DNA from: UBA7683 sp964643895
GTDB lineage: Bacteria > Patescibacteriota > Saccharimonadia > Saccharimonadales > UBA7683
Assembly (NCBI GenBank): GCA_964643895.1
Contig: CAZXUE010000007.1
Location: 1-41,072 of the forward strand
Length of the DNA: 41,072 nucleotides
Direction: 5' to 3'
Notes under the pieces: model-generated
What the model was told of the DNA's origin: nothing
What the model saw: only the letters and a program-made list of their open reading frames with translations
Databases searched by the model: none
Program-made: the position numbers and the translations under genes
Part shown: positions 32,677 to 40,371 of the stretch, piece after piece
How positions within the stretch are numbered: position 1 is the stretch's first letter
How the letters are laid out: the number at the start of each line of letters is the position of its first letter

Positions 32677-32705
32677 TTGACAAACATGGGTATTTTTGCT
32701 AACAT
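32677..32705 (+). promoter_or_regulatory. Promoter upstream of the NYN-dnaJ pair
   Basis: TTGACA (32677-32682), 17 bases, TAACAT (32700-32705) with TGC immediately before (extended -10). The start would be near 32712. The terminator at 32718-32751 lies between it and the first gene. Confidence 0.5.
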
Positions 32706-32717
32706 TCAATTACCGCA

Positions 32718-32751
32718 CCTCGCTTGGTCCTATGATCTCGCGAGGTTTTTT
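32718..32751 (+). terminator. Terminator between lysE and the NYN gene, possible attenuator
   Basis: CCTCGC (32718-32723) pairs with GCGAGG (32740-32745) around a 16-base loop, followed by six T. Only 14 bases separate it from the next ATG, so transcription into NYN-dnaJ must pass it. It may end the lysE message, control dnaJ by read-through, or both. Confidence 0.7.
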
Positions 32752-32765
32752 AGTGGAGATGGCGT

Positions 32766-33374
32766 ATGAGAAGAATAGTATTGATTGATGGCGAGAACTT
32801 AACCTACGGTCTTAGAACACTACTGGGTACTGAAGGTGAAAAGCTGCCTCGAAACAGTTTGAATACGTATGATTTCAGAGGCTTGATAGAAGAGATTCTC
32901 GCAGAGCAACTTCCAGGAGAAATCTTATGGTTTGGTGCGCGCTTGCGGCAATACGCCGAAACACCAGAACTACTCGAAAAGACAAATAATGCGATAAGGC
33001 GGCAGTCGTATTTCGTGAACCATGTTCAATCGCAAAAGATTACTTTCATTAAGGTTGGCTATCTCCGCCTTCGCGAGACTGATCCTTGCTCTCAGTGTCA
33101 GAACAAGGAGTGGAAATTTATAGAAAAAGGCGTAGATGTTGGTCTAGCTGTGCGAATGTTGGCCGAGGCTCATGAAGACACGGAAATAATTATAGTAAGT
33201 GCCGACACTGATCTGTTGCCAGCCGTTCGTGCATCCAAGAAACTAGGCGCAAAAATAATGTTCGTAGGTTACGAATATAGACCAATGAGTGCACTTTCGA
33301 GTATCGCTGATAGCACGAGAGTTATTACAATACCGATAGCAAGAAGGTTTTTGCAGGAGAGCTTGAATGAGTAA
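32766..33374 (+). CDS. NYN-domain (PIN-like) ribonuclease candidate
   Basis: A 202-residue protein with the NYN/LabA layout: RRIVLIDGENLTYGL at the N-terminus (acidic Asp8 and Glu10), a KGVDVGLAVRMLAEA helix, and IIIVSADTDLLPAVRASKKLG supplying further acidic residues. The C-terminal part has FVGYEYRP and a helix. A CSQCQNKEW insertion (about 111-119) holds a CxxC that could bind metal. NYN proteins are typically Mg-dependent RNases of tRNA or mRNA turnover. GGAG lies 7 bases before the ATG. The gene overlaps dnaJ by 8 bases, which ties the two in translation. The exact RNA target is unknown. Confidence 0.8.
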   Translation: MRRIVLIDGENLTYGLRTLLGTEGEKLPRNSLNTYDFRGLIEEILAEQLPGEILWFGARLRQYAETPELLEKTNNAIRRQSYFVNHVQSQKITFIKVGYLRLRETDPCSQCQNKEWKFIEKGVDVGLAVRMLAEAHEDTEIIIVSADTDLLPAVRASKKLGAKIMFVGYEYRPMSALSSIADSTRVITIPIARRFLQESLNE

Positions 33375-34464
33375 ACGTGATTATTACGACGTTCTAGGTA
33401 TCAAAAAAGATGCCTCAGCTGACGAAATTAAAAAAGCCTTTCGTAAGGCCGCGGTGCAGTATCACCCTGATAAAGAAGGCGGCGATGAAGCGAAGTTTAA
33501 AGAAGCATCGGAAGCATACGAGATCTTGAAAGATCCGACTAAGCGGCAGCGCTATGACCAGTTTGGTCATGCTGGTGTTGGCGGCGGCGCGGCTGGTGGC
33601 AATCCATTTGATGGTTTCCAGGGCTTTAATGGGCAAAGTATGCACTTCGACTTTGGTGACATGGGTCTGGGTGATATCTTCGGCAGCTTTTTTGGCGGCG
33701 GCCAGCAGCAACGTAGAAGCGAAGACATGGGGCGAGATGTCCAGACAGATTTAACTCTTACATTTGAAGAGGCTGTATTTGGAGTTGAAAAGACTTTGCA
33801 TCTCACTATGAATGATGTTTGTAGCCATTGTAAGGGCAGCCGGGCTGAACCGGGTCATGAACTAAAAACCTGTGATGTGTGTAAAGGTTCAGGCCAGGTT
33901 ACTCAGCAGATGAACACCATCTTTGGTGCTATTCAGCAGGCTGCGATCTGTCGCAACTGTCAGGGTCGGGGTAAGGTCCCGGAGAAGCCCTGCACGGTAT
34001 GTAAGGCAATTGGCGTGGAGCGGGTAAAGCAAGAAATCACTGTGAAGATACCTGCCGGCATTGATGACGGTGCAGTTATTCGGCTTCGTGAGCATGGTGA
34101 GGCAGCTGCCAATGGCAATAAGGGTGACCTATATGTTCAGATTAACGTAAAGCCCCACAAACACTTTACGCGGGAGGGTGATCTCATTCTTTCTAGCCAG
34201 CATGTTGGCATGATTGATGCTGCTCTTGGAACTGAAATACAAGTCGAAACTGTGGATGGCCCTATGACCATGAAGGTCCCGGCCGGCACCCAGAGCGGCA
34301 CCGATTTTAAGCTCTCTGGCCGCGGCGTGCCGCACATTCGCGATAAAAATCGCGGTGCTCACATCGTTACCATTTTGGTAGACACCCCAACAAATCTGAG
34401 CAAAGAGCAGCAAGAAATACTCGAAAGCCTCAAGACAACCAAAAAACGTGGCTTCTTCGGCTAA
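33367..34464 (+). CDS. dnaJ: Co-chaperone DnaJ (Hsp40)
   Basis: A 365-residue class A DnaJ that delivers substrates to DnaK and stimulates its ATPase. It has a J-domain (1-70, HPD at 33-35), a Gly/Phe-rich segment (about 73-117), a zinc-finger domain with four CxxC units (CSHC, CDVC, CRNC, CTVC; the last is CKAIG instead of CxGxG), and C-terminal substrate-binding domains. The start ATG overlaps the upstream NYN gene by eight bases. It is 5.7 kb from dnaK and has no CIRCE directly before the NYN gene; the nearest is in front of lysE. A bidirectional terminator follows at 34530. Confidence 0.97.
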   Translation: MSKRDYYDVLGIKKDASADEIKKAFRKAAVQYHPDKEGGDEAKFKEASEAYEILKDPTKRQRYDQFGHAGVGGGAAGGNPFDGFQGFNGQSMHFDFGDMGLGDIFGSFFGGGQQQRRSEDMGRDVQTDLTLTFEEAVFGVEKTLHLTMNDVCSHCKGSRAEPGHELKTCDVCKGSGQVTQQMNTIFGAIQQAAICRNCQGRGKVPEKPCTVCKAIGVERVKQEITVKIPAGIDDGAVIRLREHGEAAANGNKGDLYVQINVKPHKHFTREGDLILSSQHVGMIDAALGTEIQVETVDGPMTMKVPAGTQSGTDFKLSGRGVPHIRDKNRGAHIVTILVDTPTNLSKEQQEILESLKTTKKRGFFG

Positions 34465-34529
34465 ATCAAAAACAAACTTTTCTGGTCGTCATCTCAGCTG
34501 GTGATAAGGAGTACTCATTAAGAGTTCAA

Positions 34530-34558
34530 AAAGACCGCAGCTCAAGCGGTCTTTTCTA
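34530..34558. terminator. Bidirectional terminator between dnaJ and a convergent gene
   Basis: AAAGACCGC (34530-34538) pairs with GCGGTCTTT (34546-34554). A-rich and T-rich flanks let it work for dnaJ and for the minus-strand gene ending at 34588. Confidence 0.85.
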
Positions 34559-34587
34559 ATAGCTAAGAACTAATCTCTACCGTTTCG

Positions 34588-35187
34588 CTAAGCTTTGTAG
34601 TGGCTCCGTACTTGAAACAACAAATAAAGCCCGAGAACACTTCCAACAGCCGCGCCAAAGAACGAGCCAAAGCCGCCGCCATCATAGAAAAGGGAGATAA
34701 CAGCATATCCAACATTTGCAAGTGCGCTATAGAACATTAAATTCCAGCCGGTCTTCTTCTTGGCTTTGAGGCCTGGAAAGGCCAGAAAAGCAAGTGCTGA
34801 AAACACAACCAGCATGACCAGCGAGAGCCAAAAGGTCAAGCCAAGCCGAGGGGTTTGTGCACTTACGCCAAAGCTTGCAGAAAGTTGATTAGCAACATCA
34901 ACCCACTGATTAACATAATGTGCCGCACGCCACAACCCGATCGCCGAGATAATACCAAAGACACCACCAGCAAGACTGAGCCAAGGTGCAATCTTCACCA
35001 ATGTTTCACGAGCATTCCCGGGCAGTTTATAAGGAGCTTTTTCGCCCAATACTCCATCGAGGCTTTTCTCAAGCGGCGCAAGCGGTCCGCTAAATTTTGC
35101 ACTAATAGCCGAAGCCGCCCCTTCAGCTTTTTGCTCAGCCGAAGAAGCCTTCGAGCTTGCAGTTGATTTTGTCTCTTTTGTAGCCAT
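34588..35187 (-). CDS. Membrane protein of unknown function, four transmembrane segments
   Basis: A 199-residue protein. The first 60 residues are soluble and Ala/Ser/Lys-rich (TKETKSTASSKASSAEQKAE). Four hydrophobic segments follow, about residues 67-90 (APWLSLAGGVFGIISAIGLW), 118-140, 146-166 and 170-190, with a KAKKKTGWN loop. The second ATG (35187) is chosen because AAAGGAG lies 7 bases before it; the first ATG (35193) would leave one base. I do not recognise the family. The pattern is common for uncharacterised CPR membrane proteins. It converges on dnaJ and diverges from the DUF1704 peptidase gene. Confidence 0.75.
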   Translation of the reverse strand: MATKETKSTASSKASSAEQKAEGAASAISAKFSGPLAPLEKSLDGVLGEKAPYKLPGNARETLVKIAPWLSLAGGVFGIISAIGLWRAAHYVNQWVDVANQLSASFGVSAQTPRLGLTFWLSLVMLVVFSALAFLAFPGLKAKKKTGWNLMFYSALANVGYAVISLFYDGGGFGSFFGAAVGSVLGLYLLFQVRSHYKA

Positions 35188-35279
35188 ACCCATACTCCTT
35201 TAGGTTATTACCCTAATAATGCCAAACAATTATCAAAAATACAACAAAACAGAAATACCTACCAATTTGACAAGAAATA

Positions 35280-35309
35280 TTGACTTTTGATATGTAAATA
35301 TGCTATAAT
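35280..35309 (+). promoter_or_regulatory. Promoter of the DUF1704 peptidase gene
   Basis: TTGACT (35280-35285), 18 bases, and the consensus extended -10 TGC TATAAT (35301-35309). The start is near 35316, five bases before the ATG at 35321, so the message is near-leaderless from a strong promoter. Confidence 0.75.
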
Positions 35310-35320
35310 ATAATACTGTA

Positions 35321-36712
35321 ATGACGGTACAAAAAGAAACATTACTAATCGAGCCTTCTAAGACTGTACACGACGGACAGCTCTTTGAAGAAGTGGCACC
35401 TGTGCTGGGTGGTATGCCTCCAACATACCAAGAGCTGTATCCATCTGAAGAACGAAAGTCTCAGCTTGAACTAGATTTTATTGAATCTGGCAAAAGTGTT
35501 AATCCTGATTTTACTGCTCAGCACCTTGACCAAGTCGAGCTGGCTGAGCGTGAAGAAACGCTAAAGCAACTAAAAAAGGACATATACTCTACAGAATCTG
35601 ATCCTGATGTAACCCAAGCATATCGTTGGAGACTTAACGAGGCGATCGGGGGTATACATATGCTGCAAGCATCTGCTCGTGGAGACATGCGAAGTTTTGC
35701 TCGATGGAATAGATATGTTTACGGTGAACCTAGCGCGGAAGTATTTGCAGCGACATGTGATTGGTTTTGTTCACAGGCGGAGCAGTTCATAGGCGACTCA
35801 ACTATAGGTGACTATGCAAAAATGGTTCTCGACACACTTTCGCCGCACCGTGGCGACGTTGCGATAATAATGCCAACGGAAGAGGTTTTTGAAGCGGTAA
35901 AGAGCAATCATTTTAAAAAGGGCGGCTACTATACATTGCTACTTGCCGGTGTCGAGATGCCTACCGGAACAGTCACAAAGGAAGAGGGTGACCCTGTACT
36001 TCGGCAAGTTATGGACAATCTCGGAGCAGAAGACTATCAAATAGTTGATTCACCTGATACCACATGGAGAATAAGTGCTTCGACCAGGCAAGTACAGCGT
36101 CCGCCTAAGCATAGGCTTGTTCAGGAACGATACTTAGGATTACCACTTGGCCATGAGGTGGGGAGTCATATGCTCGAAGCAATTAACGGCGGTCGTAGTT
36201 CACTCCAGCTTATGGCAAGCGGTCTAGATCGCTACGATCTTGGTAATGAAGGCCGTGCAGTAGTGCGTGAACAGGTTGCATTCGATAGTTTTGAAGCATT
36301 TAGTAGACATGTTCGTTGGAAAGATATTATTCGTCGGCACCTTGCAATTTCGCTTGCAGCAGGTATTAAAAACGTACATGAACCTATGGATTTTAAAGAT
36401 ACATACAAGTTAATGAATGCAATAGATACTGTAACAGAATACGCAAAAGATCCGCAGAAACCCATAGAAGATATACAGCAAAAAGCGCATAAAAGAACTT
36501 GGAACCTGCTGGCTCGAACTTTGAAGGGTACTGATGGTGCTGGGGGTGCCTTCTTGAAAGACAAAGTGTACCTAGAAGGAAATGTTGCATGGTGGGCTGC
36601 CGCTGCGGCGAACCCTGATATTATTAACAGCGGTGATTTAGGAAAGTTTGATATCGCAAATCCACGCCATATTAGTTTGCTACAAAAGCTAGGAATATTG
36701 CCTGTAATATAG
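35321..36712 (+). CDS. DUF1704 (QEGLA-motif / MATCAP-like) metallopeptidase
   Basis: A 463-residue cytoplasmic protein with no signal peptide. The zinc motif HEVGSH (278-283) follows the HExxxH form and sits in GLPLGHEVGSHMLEAINGG. Downstream, SGLDRYDLGNEGRAVV (NEGRA, 309-313) corresponds to the conserved QEGLA motif, whose Glu310 is the likely third zinc ligand. These are hallmarks of DUF1704, whose eukaryotic members (MATCAP) remove the C-terminal Tyr of alpha-tubulin. Bacterial members are little studied. It is followed on the same strand by two ATP-grasp ligases and a glutamine amidotransferase, suggesting it trims what the ligases add. It has a strong promoter of its own. Substrate not known. 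Confidence 0.8.
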   Translation: MTVQKETLLIEPSKTVHDGQLFEEVAPVLGGMPPTYQELYPSEERKSQLELDFIESGKSVNPDFTAQHLDQVELAEREETLKQLKKDIYSTESDPDVTQAYRWRLNEAIGGIHMLQASARGDMRSFARWNRYVYGEPSAEVFAATCDWFCSQAEQFIGDSTIGDYAKMVLDTLSPHRGDVAIIMPTEEVFEAVKSNHFKKGGYYTLLLAGVEMPTGTVTKEEGDPVLRQVMDNLGAEDYQIVDSPDTTWRISASTRQVQRPPKHRLVQERYLGLPLGHEVGSHMLEAINGGRSSLQLMASGLDRYDLGNEGRAVVREQVAFDSFEAFSRHVRWKDIIRRHLAISLAAGIKNVHEPMDFKDTYKLMNAIDTVTEYAKDPQKPIEDIQQKAHKRTWNLLARTLKGTDGAGGAFLKDKVYLEGNVAWWAAAAANPDIINSGDLGKFDIANPRHISLLQKLGILPVI

Positions 36713-36729
36713 ACAAAATCAATAAAGTA

Positions 36730-36738
36730 TGCTAGAAT
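36730..36738 (+). promoter_or_regulatory. Extended -10 promoter of the ATP-grasp operon
   Basis: TGC TAGAAT (36730-36738), within the recurring TATGCTAnAAT pattern. The start is near 36745, giving a leader of about 75 bases and an AGGAAGG ribosome site (36808-36814). The -35 is weak. Confidence 0.55.
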
Positions 36739-36820
36739 ATAATTAAGTAACATAGTGTGTATTCGCAGTGTAGGTACTGGTAAAATAAGCATGTAATGGT
36801 AAGGCTTAGGAAGGATGAAT

Positions 36821-37756
36821 ATGTATAGAATTCTAATTATTGGTCGTAACTTCCATCCTGATGGCAAAGAAACCGCTACCGAAATATATCGAGGGCTTGC
36901 CAGCCTCAAATCTGACATCGCACAATATAGTGTCGCATATTTAAAAGATCTCGTTTTTAAAATCTCCAATAAAGAAACTTTAGTATGGGACTCGAAAAAT
37001 AATGTCAATCTGAATGATTTCGATGCCGTCCTGATGACCAATTGGTTTAGTCACGCCTCTATTAGAAAAGATATGGCATATGCGCTATCGCTCTATTTTC
37101 AGAAACAGGGAATCATGGTTTTTAACAGCGAAGCATTTCATTCTCGGTCAACTTCAAAATTATCACAGATGATGCTCGCTGCTCTTAACGGTATCTCGAT
37201 ACCAGATACCCTGTTTTCACTTTCATTTAATGCATTGCTTCAGACAACAAACGGGAGCTCGGATTTTTCATATCCACTTATATTTAAAGATGCCCAAGCG
37301 AGTCGTGGGAATGGCAACTATTTAATACGCGACCAAGTAAGTGCAGCCAGACTTAAAGCTGAACATACTGAAAAGCATCCATTTATGGTTCAAAACTTTA
37401 TCGAATCGGATGGTTCGGATTATAGATTTTTTATCTCAAATGCCAAAAGTAGATTCGTTATTCATAGAATAGGCTCCGGAGAAAGCCACTTAACGAATAC
37501 TTCGGCGGGTGCTACCACCGAAGTGCTTGCCGTAGAAGATTTTTCTCAGCAAATCCAAAACGATGTAGAAACAATGAGCGCCTTACTACACAGAGAAGTA
37601 ACGGGTCTTGACATAATGATTGATAACTCTCGCAAGCATTACTTTCTTGAGGCTAATCCAATACCACAAATTGCAACCGGTAGTAACGTAGCGCTAAAAC
37701 TCAGAGCACTTGAAGAGGGTTTAATTGAAGCCGCGCAGGAACGGAGGAAGTTATGA
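36821..37756 (+). CDS. ATP-grasp ligase, RimK-like but divergent
   Basis: A 311-residue protein. ATP-grasp features in order: a preATP-grasp domain (YRILIIGRNFHPDGKE), the ATP-binding Lys and glycine loop YPLIFKDAQASRGNGNYLI, the adenine-contact strand FMVQNFIESDGSDYRFFI, and the metal-binding end VTGLDIMIDN with FLEANPIPQIATG (Asp, Glu, Asn). Enzymes of this fold join a carboxylate, activated as acyl phosphate, to an amine. Compared with its neighbour RimK it is diverged and lacks the HxGG loop. ATG 36821 is chosen because AGGAAGG is 6 bases upstream; ATG 36815 abuts that motif. The stop overlaps the rimK start by four bases, so the two ligases are coupled and perhaps act on the same product. 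Substrates unknown. Confidence 0.8.
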   Translation: MYRILIIGRNFHPDGKETATEIYRGLASLKSDIAQYSVAYLKDLVFKISNKETLVWDSKNNVNLNDFDAVLMTNWFSHASIRKDMAYALSLYFQKQGIMVFNSEAFHSRSTSKLSQMMLAALNGISIPDTLFSLSFNALLQTTNGSSDFSYPLIFKDAQASRGNGNYLIRDQVSAARLKAEHTEKHPFMVQNFIESDGSDYRFFISNAKSRFVIHRIGSGESHLTNTSAGATTEVLAVEDFSQQIQNDVETMSALLHREVTGLDIMIDNSRKHYFLEANPIPQIATGSNVALKLRALEEGLIEAAQERRKL

Positions 37757-38664
37757 ATATATGTATTCTTACACACGGTAAGGGTAAGTTTATTCGCGGT
37801 AAAACCTACTCAACAAGAAAGTTGGTAGCCGCAGCAGAAGCAAGAGGCCACAATGTTCGCGTAATCAATGCAAATCTTTGTTATATACAGGTAGATAGTG
37901 ACAAGCCAAAAGTTATGTACGAAGGCGAAAGTCTTGATAATTTTGATGCAATCATCCCCCGAATAATGCCAAGCCTAACTGGCTATGGTGCAGCCATTGT
38001 GCGTCAATTCGAAATGCAGGGGGTATACACCACGGCGCGTTCAATTGCAATTGTACGCTCGCGAGATAAATTTAGGAGTATTCAGTTATTTTCAAAGAAC
38101 AATGTGAGAATCCCAAAGACAATCATTAGCCGTGAAACTGCAGAGGTCGAGGATCTTATTGAGCAAATTGGCCTGCCGATGATTATCAAAGTTGCTCGTG
38201 GGGCACAGGGTAAAGGGGTGGTGCTCGCAGAAACTCGTAAAGCTGCAAAATCTGTAATTCAGGCGTTCTATGTTTCGGGAGTAAATATTCTCATGCAGGA
38301 ATATATCGAAGAGGCAGCTGGTAGCGACATACGGGCTTTTGTGGTTGGTAATCGGGTTATCGCTAGCATGAAGCGACAAAGTCTGGATGACGATTTCAGA
38401 AGTAACCTACACCAAGGGGGTGAGGGTACCGTTGTCAAGCTTACAGAAGAAGAGCGGAAATTAGCGCTAAGAGCAGCGCGAGCTATGGGTTTACCTATCT
38501 GCGGCGTGGATTTAATTCGTTCTAAGAAAGGGCCGTTAGTGCTCGAAGTTAACTCCAACCCGGGGCTAGAGGGAATTGAAAAAGTTACAAAACGTGACGT
38601 TGCTGGCAAGGTTATCGAATTGAACGCGAAGCGCCGTAATAAAAAAGATAGAGTGGGCGCTTAA
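37753..38664 (+). CDS. rimK: RimK-family ATP-grasp ligase (ribosomal protein S6 glutamyl ligase type)
   Basis: A 303-residue protein that follows E. coli RimK along its whole length. Shared stretches include FDAIIPRI, GAAIVRQFEMQG, ARSIAIVRSRDKFRSIQLF, GVVLAETRKAAKSVIQAF, MQEYIEEAAGSDIRAFVVG, DDFRSNLHQGGEGTVV and LVLEVNSNPGLEGIEK. RimK adds glutamates to the C-terminus of ribosomal protein S6; relatives make other oligoglutamates. The metal- and ATP-binding residues (Lys in MIIKVARGAQGKG, Glu and Asn in EVNSNPG) are intact. The start is ATGA-coupled to the upstream ATP-grasp gene. The amidotransferase follows after 17 bases. The target may be S6 or a peptide specific to this cluster. Confidence 0.93.
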   Translation: MNICILTHGKGKFIRGKTYSTRKLVAAAEARGHNVRVINANLCYIQVDSDKPKVMYEGESLDNFDAIIPRIMPSLTGYGAAIVRQFEMQGVYTTARSIAIVRSRDKFRSIQLFSKNNVRIPKTIISRETAEVEDLIEQIGLPMIIKVARGAQGKGVVLAETRKAAKSVIQAFYVSGVNILMQEYIEEAAGSDIRAFVVGNRVIASMKRQSLDDDFRSNLHQGGEGTVVKLTEEERKLALRAARAMGLPICGVDLIRSKKGPLVLEVNSNPGLEGIEKVTKRDVAGKVIELNAKRRNKKDRVGA

Positions 38665-38681
38665 GTTTTAATAGAGTTGGT

Positions 38682-39263
38682 ATGCAAAAAGTTCTCGTAA
38701 TAGATAATCAGACAGTACACTTGCAGGCACTTTGTAAACTTATAATTGCTAAAATTCCCGATGCAAAACTTACTATTGAATCGACCCGAGAAGTTACAAC
38801 CAGTGATATTAGTTCAGCAGATTTGGTGGTACTTTCCGGCGGGACGGGCAAGTCGATTGAGCGCAACCCAAAGACTTTTGAACGGGTAGTCTCTTTAATA
38901 GCAGAGCTCAAAAAACCATGTATTGGTATTTGTCTGGGCGCTGAAGCACTTGCGGCTGCCTATGGCGCTAGCTTAGAGCAAATGCCAGTACGTCGGGTGG
39001 GTAATATTCCTATTCAACTAAGCCCGGCAGGCAAAGAACTATTTTCGCTAGAACAAGAGAGGGTAATGGTTTACGAATTCCACAAGTGGAAAATGATGTT
39101 TGGGAGTATAACTGAGCTTGAGATTTTAGCAGACTCTAAAGATTCAGTAGAGATATTTAAGCATCGTACATTGCCGCTTTTTGGACTCCAATTTCATCCG
39201 GAGATACTCAGGAAAGGCAACGCGGGACATATTATTTTTGAACAAATTCTTAGGGGGTTATAA
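38682..39263 (+). CDS. Class I glutamine amidotransferase-like protein
   Basis: A 193-residue single-domain protein. The nucleophile elbow is GICLGAEAL (Cys84), and the catalytic His172 and Glu174 lie in LQFHPEIL; VVLSGGTGKS forms the oxyanion region. The domain matches the glutaminase subunits of TrpG, GuaA and PabA. No synthase partner of those pathways is adjacent. It follows rimK by 17 bases, so it may supply ammonia to an ATP-grasp enzyme or act as a hydrolase that cleaves gamma-glutamyl bonds, as PuuD does. The full triad suggests it is active. Which role applies cannot be decided from sequence. Confidence 0.85.
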   Translation: MQKVLVIDNQTVHLQALCKLIIAKIPDAKLTIESTREVTTSDISSADLVVLSGGTGKSIERNPKTFERVVSLIAELKKPCIGICLGAEALAAAYGASLEQMPVRRVGNIPIQLSPAGKELFSLEQERVMVYEFHKWKMMFGSITELEILADSKDSVEIFKHRTLPLFGLQFHPEILRKGNAGHIIFEQILRGL

Positions 39264-39275
39264 TAGAAAATAGTT

Positions 39276-39722
39276 GTGAGTAAGAATAAAAAAATAGCAT
39301 ATATTTTGGCTACAGGCACAATAATCGTGGCGCTAATCCATGTATTTTTTGTGATTCGACCACACTATGGCAGTAAATCCTTGCGTATTGCGAAGATAGT
39401 GATTAACGTAAAGACAGCAAAAACTTCTCAGGACCAGCGGCGAGGTCTCTGTTGCCGAGACCATCTTGATGCCAACGCTGGCATGCTGTTTGTGTATGAC
39501 CAGCCCGGGGATTATCGCTTTTGGATGAAGGATACGAGGATCGCGCTCGATATGTTCTGGATTAGCAGCGGGAAAAAAGTTGTTCACATTGAGGAAAATG
39601 TGCGGCCAGAGAGCTACCCAAAATCGTTCAGCTCTCCAAAACCAGCTCAGTATATTCTGGAAACCAACGCTGAATTTGCAAAAAAGCATAATATCAAAAT
39701 TGGTGATAAAGTCCGTTTCTAA
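39276..39722 (+). CDS. Membrane-anchored DUF192 protein
   Basis: A 148-residue protein. An N-terminal membrane segment (about 7-28) is followed by the DUF192 domain: RRGLCCRDHLDANAGMLFVY, then FWMKDTRIALDMFWIS and SSPKPAQYILETNAEF. This is a compact beta fold of unknown biochemical role, present in bacteria and archaea and usually exported. The start is GTG at 39276. TATAAT at 39259-39264 would start transcription near 39271, so it may be transcribed apart from the amidotransferase gene, whose stop is 13 bases upstream. Placement next to the ligase cluster may or may not be functional. Confidence 0.9.
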   Translation: MSKNKKIAYILATGTIIVALIHVFFVIRPHYGSKSLRIAKIVINVKTAKTSQDQRRGLCCRDHLDANAGMLFVYDQPGDYRFWMKDTRIALDMFWISSGKKVVHIEENVRPESYPKSFSSPKPAQYILETNAEFAKKHNIKIGDKVRF

Positions 39723-39745
39723 ATCCAAAACAAACCGAAGGTTTA

Positions 39746-39773
39746 TCATTCCGGACTCTGATCCGGAATCCAG
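39746..39773. repeat. TCATTCCGGACTC dispersed element, copy 2
   Basis: TCATTCCGGACTC, then TGATCCGGAATCCAG, with TCCGGA on both sides of a short loop. It is related to 27746-27800. It ends about 75 bases before the next gene. Confidence 0.55.
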
Positions 39774-39848
39774 TATGTATTATCACTACCTGCAATACCA
39801 CTTCTAAGCTCTACCCTCTAAGATCTAAAAATGCTACCATAAGCGTAA

Positions 39849-40346
39849 ATGGTTGATTTGATTACTATTGGCATTGCGGTTGTAGTTGTTGCGGCAGTAT
39901 TTATCCGTAAAACAAGCGGTGGCGTTGCAATTTTGAGTTTACTAGCTGGCGTTTTACTCAATCAGCTGCTTGGTGACTGGCTGGTGAACATGCTGCCATC
40001 TACCGCAACAGCGGCTTCTGAGTATGTGCCGGTAGTGGTTCGTCTTCTTGTACTCTTTACTCCTGTCGTTGCAGCATTAGTAGCCGTGAAAGTACACAAA
40101 CAGAATACGATCCTTTCTTTACTGACAGGTTTAGTGCTCGGATTTTTGGTAGTGCTCTTTGGGCTTGAGGTAATTAAGAATCTTCCCTTTGTAAAAGATG
40201 CCGCTGCAAACGCTGGCTTGATTCACTTCCTCAGTCCATACAAAAACGCAATCCTTTCTGCTAGTGCAACCCTTGCGGTTGTCGAGATGGTAATGAGCCA
40301 TAATGCTGGGCTTGTCTCTAAAAAGAAGAAATCCTATAAAGATTAA
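39849..40346 (+). CDS. Small integral membrane protein of unknown function
   Basis: A 165-residue protein with hydrophobic segments at about 4-20, 24-42, 62-80, 86-108 and 131-148, and a lysine-rich C-terminus (SKKKKSYKD) that is probably cytoplasmic. I do not recognise a family. There is some resemblance to colicin V production-type membrane proteins in general layout only. TACCAT at about 39835-39840 lies 8 bases before the ATG, again giving a near-leaderless transcript. tRNA-Lys lies 130 bases downstream. Confidence 0.75.
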   Translation: MVDLITIGIAVVVVAAVFIRKTSGGVAILSLLAGVLLNQLLGDWLVNMLPSTATAASEYVPVVVRLLVLFTPVVAALVAVKVHKQNTILSLLTGLVLGFLVVLFGLEVIKNLPFVKDAAANAGLIHFLSPYKNAILSASATLAVVEMVMSHNAGLVSKKKKSYKD

Positions 40347-40371
40347 AGCTCATTGTTAGCTTGCGCATTGT

